In this document: positions 57,600 to 64,000 of the stretch, one piece after another | Layout: every line of letters begins with the position of its first letter | How positions within the stretch are numbered: the stretch's first letter is position 1 | From: Aphrophora alni | Lineage: Eukaryota; Arthropoda; Insecta; Hemiptera; Aphrophoridae | Assembly: GCA_963513935.1 (NCBI GenBank) | Contig: OY740769.1 | Location: 74,727,712 to 74,791,711 of the forward strand | Reading direction: 5' to 3' | DNA: 64,000 nt | The notes under the pieces: model-generated | What the model was told of the DNA's origin: nothing | Databases searched by the model: none | What the model saw: only the letters and a program-made list of their open reading frames with translations | Program-made: the position numbers and the translations under genes

Positions 57600-59160
57600 A
57601 TACACTAACAACTGAAGTCCCTAGATCCCCCCAAGAAGAAGGTCCTGAGGATTGGCTTCATGATATTATGATTTAAAGGATTTTACTACTTTGTCTAAAA
57701 ATTTGTTGATAACCAGATAAAAACTAGTGCGTTTTATTTATAAAAACAAGTCTAGACACATACTCAGCTACCAATTTAAAACCGTTTTCCTTGTGGAAAT
57801 TAGGTGATAAAAATATATGATGAATAAAATTAGAAAATATTATATAATACCCCATTTTATCTACTGTTCTTAGGCTTCTTGAGTCCTTTTACTAAATTTA
57901 AAACATATTAGTACTGAATAGTAACTTGTAAATAGTAACATAATATAAACTATAACTAACTAACATTGTTTTAAAATAAATAAAATTTAAAAGAACATAC
58001 AAGTTAATCTAATTTAAAATTACAGTTTATTTTGATATTACACTACTAACTATATATATAGTTTACTAATAAGTGTGGACATCTGGGTATAGGTGCACTC
58101 AACATAGCCATTTGCCTGTAGAGGGGACATAAGTTGTTTATAAAAGGATAATTCACTCTAACGTTTGTAAGTGTAACCAGTGGAGCAGGAACTTTGGGAG
58201 GGCTTGATCTCCTCCTATCATTACCAAAACTAATTACAAAAAAACTAGATTTACATGTGTTGTCTACTTGTCTAGATTTTAAAAAGTAATTCACATTGTA
58301 CCCCCTTCCCCCGCTACAATGATCGACTTATTTATAATTTACTATTCATTATATAGTGATTTATAGACCAAATGGTCATTTGTAACTAAAAAGTGCTTTT
58401 TGAGCTGCCATTTTTTAAAAATTTTATTTTATTTTTTTATTACATCCATTCTTACTTATGTTATAAATTAAAATTGTAATTTATGTTTTCTTACAAATTA
58501 TTTATCTTAATTTGTGCAACTTGTTTCCATGACTACTTTTTCCATTTCAACCTTTTTAGAAATGAAATGGTCCCTACACCACTGGTGCCAATACGCATTG
58601 CTGATATATAGTATTACGTCCAACAAACATTACAAAAATCTAACTACATGAACATCAATATTATAAGTGGTCTAATTGCAATGTGAACAGAGTGTATTCC
58701 TTATAAATTGTTTTACTCAGGCATTATGCTATGTTGATCACACTGTACATAATTAAATAAAGTTTACAAACACTATACAATACAAACAGAATGTATCTAT
58801 TAAAAAATAAAGGTGTGCAATTAATACAATTTGTTCTGGAAATATTTTTATAGAATACTATTTAAGATAATTTAATGAGAATAAAATGATTAAGAATTAA
58901 ATTGCAAACTTCTAGATTATTTAATAGTTACAAAAAGTTTAAAATTCATTGAACAAAGTAATACTTCCCTTTTGTGAAATGATTCAACAGACAGTATACA
59001 AATAATAAAGCAAACCCAAGCACAAAAAGGGTTTGTTTGTTTCTATGTATTTGCAAAAATTGTAATCTTTTGGTATGTAATCAATACTTTCCTGCAATTT
59101 CAATATTTTTGTATGTAATTTTATATTTTCCTGATTTATAAAAATTGTTTTCATGGTTCA
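57600..59160. other. AT-rich DNA, no clear feature
   Basis: Small ORFs only. A minus-strand 82-codon frame at 58046-58294 overlaps moderately GC-richer sequence but is not recognised. Confidence 0.4.
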
Positions 59161-59199
59161 GATTTTTTTAGTGGCCCAAGCACTGATTGGAGCGAAGAG

Positions 59200-61280
59200 G
59201 TAAAAAACCACCTAGAAATGTGATTTCAGGCAGTTCAACCTTATATAGTTTGAGTATAGACCACTATAATTTAAATTAGTAGTAAACGAAAAGCTAATTC
59301 TTATACTGTCTGATGAAATCATAAACCAAAAAATACAAGTGTTATTTATTTTGTTGTATTTATGTTCTACTTTTTTTATTGTTTTTTCACTATTAAATAT
59401 TTAAGACTTTTGGTAATTTATTGCAAGACCACTTCTAGTATAGAATAATAAGGTATACCATTTCACTCTTATTGACTTATTTACATTGTTTATATTAGCA
59501 TGCCAAACTTGTCAACCAACAACTATAAAAAGTATTATTTGACATTTGTTAATATTACCACTTCTAATCGTTCTGAACTATTTTACATTACAAATTAATG
59601 TAACCTTTAGTTTATATAATACAATTTCCATTCTGATCCTTAAATAAAGATATTTTTATAAGTAGGACAGTGCAAGCACAACCCTTTTATATCTAAGACT
59701 ATTACCTGAACTTCCAAATAGTTTCCAATAAATTTTTAAATAATTGTTTGTAAATAAAATTCATTCCATAATAAATTATCTCATATTTATAAAAAAATCA
59801 GTTTTAAATTACAAAATTTTCCTTCCTTAATACATCTAAACTCTAGTATGGTCACCATCTTACTTTCCGGATATCAACAGTTAGAAAGAATGGACCTTGT
59901 ATCAGTTGGACAGCTATGAGGATGAGCAATATGTAATCTTTATATCCATTCAACAAACATACTGTTATTTACAATTATAACACGACACTTCCTATTTCTT
60001 AAGGAGTTAAGCAGTTTAGTTTTTATTAAAGGACATCTTTCAATTTGCCACCATATTGAAAAAGGTTGAAGAACAATTTCCAAATTCGATACTAAACCAG
60101 ACACAGTGCCTAAAAACAAATATTCCAAACTTCATTTTATTGTCTGGATGGTTGAATGTTCACACTTTATATTCAAATACCATAAAAATTGAGATAAAAA
60201 TGATTTAAGGCAGTTATAAATTGTAACAGGTTCATTTAATCCTTACAACTCTCATTAGTTTCCCCGTTCCGATCTCATGTTGGCCAACACCGAAAATGAA
60301 AAATAACACTAACTTTCGATAGTTTACGATATTCGGTTATATCAAAATTGTTCTATATACAGTGTTCTTTTATTGTGTAACTTTAGTAACTAAATTAAAA
60401 TTAGGAAGAAAATACATTGTTTTCATATTATTTTATAAAATTTTAAGTATTAGCTCTAATTCAGCTATAATCGTACGAAAAATTAAATCTGATTCTGAGG
60501 GAGTGTTCAGTGCAATAATAATGATAGTGGTAAGGGTTAAAATTTGTCCATTCATACTTAATAGTTCCGAAATTATTACAAAATTAGTCAAAATGAATTT
60601 TGTGGTTAACAAGACATGAGTATAAATAAAAATCTGGGACTAGTATTCCAATATGATCACAATACTTTCCTTGTATGTAACTCTTTAGTTCAGAAGATAA
60701 AATTGTTATCACATAGATTATAGAAATTTGTACTTCCATCCCTTTGGCTGTTGTCAATTTATGGAATGAATTTCTAGGGAAATAAAAGTTTGTTATAGTC
60801 TAGATTGATAACCTAATTGTAATATTGTTCTATGAGCTATTCAGGAACACTAAAAACAGCAAATCCATGTGTTAGATTGGGAAAGGAGGCAAATGATAGC
60901 TTTGAAATTGATTTTTTCAGTAAACATGAGATAATCTTTTATATTAATAGTGATGAAATTGTTTTTATTGTTAAAAGAAGTTATAGTAAAAAACAAATGG
61001 TTAGATGGTTTATAGAGTTGTTCACTCCACGCATTTCAACCACAAAAGTTAGTTTGTTCCTGTAGTGCCTAGTTATCTATTCTACTGATATATTGTGTGT
61101 AATAGTTAAAAAAAAATTGGTGTTGTTAAATAAATACACAATCTAGAGTGCCATTGTTTACATTTTTCTCAGATACGTTAGGTTTTTTGTTATTTTTATT
61201 AGGCTTTTGTTAGAATTTAAACAACTATTTTAAGTATAATCTTCTCTCATTCATCTTAATATCTTCTTCATTTATTGGTA
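59200..61280. other. Unassigned region
   Basis: Contains an 85-codon frame (60362-60619) and a 77-codon frame (60832-61065; KEANDSFEIDFFSKHEIIF) on the plus strand, neither recognised. A slightly GC-richer stretch lies at 60240-60300. No transposon ends found. Confidence 0.35.
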
Positions 61281-61288
61281 TGTTTCAG

Positions 61289-61348
61289 AGAAATTCCTTT
61301 ACCAAACCAAAACTTGTACTGAAAAGTGCACAGGAAGAATTACTGTGA
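61289..61348 (+). CDS. Possible terminal exon of an unrecognised plus-strand gene
   Basis: After a good acceptor (TTCATTTATTGGTATGTTTCAG) the frame encodes RNSFTKPKLVLKSAQEELL and stops at TGA 61346-61348. The charged, non-repetitive composition and acceptor quality look like a short last exon. No upstream exon could be linked; a weak candidate near 59172-59200 (SGPSTDWSEE then GTAAAA) lies on the same strand. The protein family is not recognised. Confidence 0.35.
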   Translation, partial: RNSFTKPKLVLKSAQEELL

Positions 61349-64000
61349 AAGTCCCACAAAGTTAGGAATAAGCAGAAGATAGTATTAAAAATAGTTATTT
61401 TTAATTTACACAGTATTTATATATGATTGTCTTTACTAGATCTTTTATTATGTCAATGCTGTAATAGACTAAAGTTTTTGTTAATATACACTCAATTAGA
61501 AAAATTAAGAGATGCACTAACTGTAAAGTGTGGATTTGTTAACTATGCTACTCATATGTCTGTGCCATTATTATTTCACAATTATTCTTTTAATATTAAG
61601 TAAACCATCACATTTGTTACCCAAGTTAAAAATGTGAATTCAAAATATTAAATCTCAGACATTTCTGGAATCATTTTAAAGTAAAAATAAAAAATTAAGT
61701 TATTCACAAATGATGCCAAATGTGTAATATTAAACACAAAGTCAAAACACCTGTTTCCAAAAGTTCTAAAACTGTACTATTTACTATTTCAAGATTAAAA
61801 AAAAATCAAGTCTTAATAAAATAGCCATAACATTTATCAAAATTCTAGATTTGCGCTGAAATCATGCAGTGTTTTTTCATATTAACTTTTCATCAACAGA
61901 TGGCCAGTTGTGTCCAAGATGTATTAAGTTAACAAGTTATGTAAAAATTTACCATTTAAGAATCTTAAAACTATGTTTGATTGATTTAAAGGTATGAAAT
62001 TAACCAAAACTTGTACTTTGAATATATGAAATTAAACTTTTATAAAAAACAATCGAGTTGTGGCATGAATTTATAAATAAACTAGGCCTTATGAAATCAT
62101 GGCAGTTCAGAATAACTGTACAAGAAAATAAATGGTCAACAGTATAAATGGCACATAATGAATTTGGAAAAGGTGATAATGAAATAGATATAGTTCTTCC
62201 TCATTTATGGAGATCATATACGAATTTACTCATACAAGCAAATTCATAAATTTTCGACTGCTAGAGCATTTACTTTTGTTTTGGTTGAATTTGGTCCCTT
62301 ATCTATTTCTGATAGTAAATCATGTAAAATTGAAGGGAAAATATAAAATGAGCAAAATTAGGTGAGTCACTTTTGACATATAGGTAAGAAGTTATTAGCA
62401 AAAAACAAGATTTTACAAGACTGCTATTTTGTAGTAGGCTGAACCATTTTTAATATTCTCAGTGATTTGAAAGGAAGGAATTTTTAATCTAAAGTATCAT
62501 TTTATTTTCCAAAATTGGAGAGATTATTATTTTTCTTATTACACAGCTTTACTTTTCATTATTCTTAACAAGCTGAATATACTCTCAGATTAATGTTTGA
62601 CGGAATACATTATTATTTCTGTATAAAGCCCAATGGTTAGGCATGGATTCAGGAGTTTAAATCATTGCTGGATATAAAATCTAAACCATTTACAGTATAT
62701 TCTCTAACTGGGTCCTGGCTTCCCAAGTGCATCGAAGGAAGGAAGCTTTATTTTTAGTAAGAGTTTTTGATTTTTAATCTAATAAAATTTTCTGGCTCAT
62801 CAATTTACTTGTGTAGTTCGCAATTATTTTAATATTTCATTAAAATAGTGATTATTAAAATAACAGCTTCACCAAGCATTAATTGCTTACATATGCAACC
62901 TCCTACATAAAGTAAGAGTTTGTCGATACAATCCCCTTGCCATACGAAGGCTATAACTACAAAACTAACATTCTCAACATTTTGATGGATTCTGGTTCTT
63001 TATTTTACTCTGTACGTGATTCTATTAGAGTTAAAAAACAAAACTAACATTCTCCATTATCTTTGTCTGCAAAACTATCATTCTCCATTTCAGCCAATAG
63101 GAAGCTATTTAATCACTCATGTGACATATAACACATGACTGTATTAATTTCAAATGTTGTAGTTTTGCTTTCAGTGAAACAGTCTTAATGTTTAGTTGGT
63201 GTTAAATAATGGATTTAAAATGCTTTAATCATGGACTTGCTTGTGAAACCTACTGATAAGAATAAGGGAGAAAAGCCTAAGAAGAAAGTCTGAACGGCAA
63301 ACGCTTGAAAAAGAGCTGTAGCTAAAAAGAAACGATAACCTACAAAACTACTTGTATAACCTCACTTTTAACTGATTTTAACTAAGAAAATAACATATTT
63401 TAAGGAAATATTGCTTCAAAATGCTGAAACATTTAACTGGTTAAAAATGTATATATATATATATTAAAATGGTCAGGCCTAACTTACACATTTTTGTAAT
63501 CTTAAGTTTAGCCTCGGTCTATGCTATAGCGACAACACAATAAGTACAGTGTTGTTTTTGAACAAAGTTATGGACCGTGCTATGTTAAAAGTGTTATTTT
63601 TTGGACAGAACAAGGAGGAAAATACGAAGAAATTTATTAATAGTCTGCGAAACACACTACTGCATTAAAAGGACTGGACGAAAAATTTGCAACCAAACTC
63701 AAATATAAGAAAGCTTTGACTCAGAAGTATTTGTAAGTGAGGAAAAAGTTTTACCGATGTAAATTTAGTTACTATCATCAAAGGTAACAACAGTATTGAA
63801 AAAAAATATATAAAAAATATGTAGATTCCTTTCACCTGTAGAAACATTATGGGGATGACTGGCGAATACATGACAAATTAGATTTTTTCAAACATGTATT
63901 GGATGTACCAGAAGTTAAAGTAAATGTTGACAATGAAGAGGTTGTCAACCAGTCCAGGAATTGCTTGCTTTTCTAATTAAAAAAAACTTTAAATGGACAT
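61349..64000. other. AT-rich DNA with traces of repeats
   Basis: AAAACTAACATTCTC-type motifs recur at about 62960, 63040 and 63075. A basic short frame at 63232 (MDLLVKPTDKNKGEKPKKKV) ends after 20 codons. A frame at 63571 (MDRAMLKVLFFGQNKEENTK) is short and unrecognised. A TATATATATA run lies at 63450. No firm gene. Confidence 0.35.
62622..62760 (+). repeat. Probable tRNA-derived SINE fragment
   Basis: GCCCAATGGTTAGGCATGG resembles a tRNA A box and GGAGTTTAAATCATTGCTGG a decayed B box about 20 nt later. They are followed by a unique body, GGGTCCTGGCTTCCCAAGTG, and an AAGGAAGGAAGC tail. The order of A box, B box, body and simple tail is that of a SINE. Confidence 0.4.

Noticed and set aside
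60832..61065. 77-codon ORF (SFEIDFFSKHEIIF) as a gene
   Set aside because: No homology recognised, no splice or promoter evidence; could be chance in AT-rich DNA.
1..64000. CRISPR arrays, operons, phage or bacterial mobile elements
   Set aside because: Intron-split animal genes, animal transposon families and the lack of dense ORFs rule out a prokaryotic reading.

Overview
This is an AT-rich animal nuclear genome window, almost certainly from an insect. The evidence is two intron-split conserved eukaryotic genes with GT/AG introns, plus insect-type transposons: mariner, piggyBac, Tigger/pogo, I/Jockey and CR1-like non-LTR elements, Ty3/gypsy-like elements, and a Polinton integrase relic. The element mix would suit a hemipteran, but that is a guess. 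There is no bacterial or organellar signal.

Two host genes are clear. (1) The 3' part of prefoldin subunit 3 (VBP1/PFDN3) lies on the + strand: exons 562-727, 6079-6191 and 9223-9310, with a polyadenylation signal at 9406. Its earlier exons lie before the window. (2) A complete three-exon MYCBP (c-Myc-binding protein/AMY-1) gene lies on the - strand: exons 41200-41214, 37003-37124 and 34951-35176, giving a 120-residue protein. The two genes converge, with about 25.6 kb of mostly transposon-derived DNA between them. Two further short stretches look like terminal exons of unrecognised genes: 57160-57270 (-) and 61289-61348 (+).

Layout: 0-9.4 kb, VBP1 exons with introns carrying a piggyBac-type non-autonomous element (1043-2197), a decayed piggyBac (about 2.8-3.8 kb), a DDE transposase relic (4.3-4.9 kb), a 75-bp tandem repeat (5331-5710) and a pogo-type MITE (7571-8034). 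10-18.2 kb, two mariner relics and two Tigger-like transposons, the second with a CR1-like retrotransposon fragment inside it. 18.4-25 kb, MITEs, a long foldback element, a gypsy integrase fragment, a CR1-like element with an SGNH-type ORF1, and a PIF/Harbinger-like MITE. 25.7-34.2 kb, an 8.5-kb LTR retrotransposon with 1,615-bp LTRs that look identical, a 4-bp target duplication, and a gag-like ORF but no visible pol. 34.9-41.2 kb, MYCBP, with a transposase relic in intron 2 and a 5S rRNA-derived fragment in intron 1. 42.9-51 kb, a decayed I/Jockey-type element with gag, endonuclease, RT and a cut-off RNase H, abutted by a mariner copy; then a 36-40-bp tandem repeat, a second DDE element interrupted by a Polinton integrase/chromodomain relic, and a diverged LTR of the 25.7-kb family. 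52.5-54.8 kb, a piggyBac with recognisable ends and TTAA duplications. 54.8-64 kb, mostly unannotatable AT-rich DNA with two possible exons and SINE/MITE traces.

Apart from the two host genes, nothing here works as a joint pathway; the layout is a record of nested transposon insertions. I found no convincing previously undescribed system. The most notable items are the young gag-only LTR element, the piggyBac copy lacking part of its last catalytic motif, and the unassigned exon candidates.
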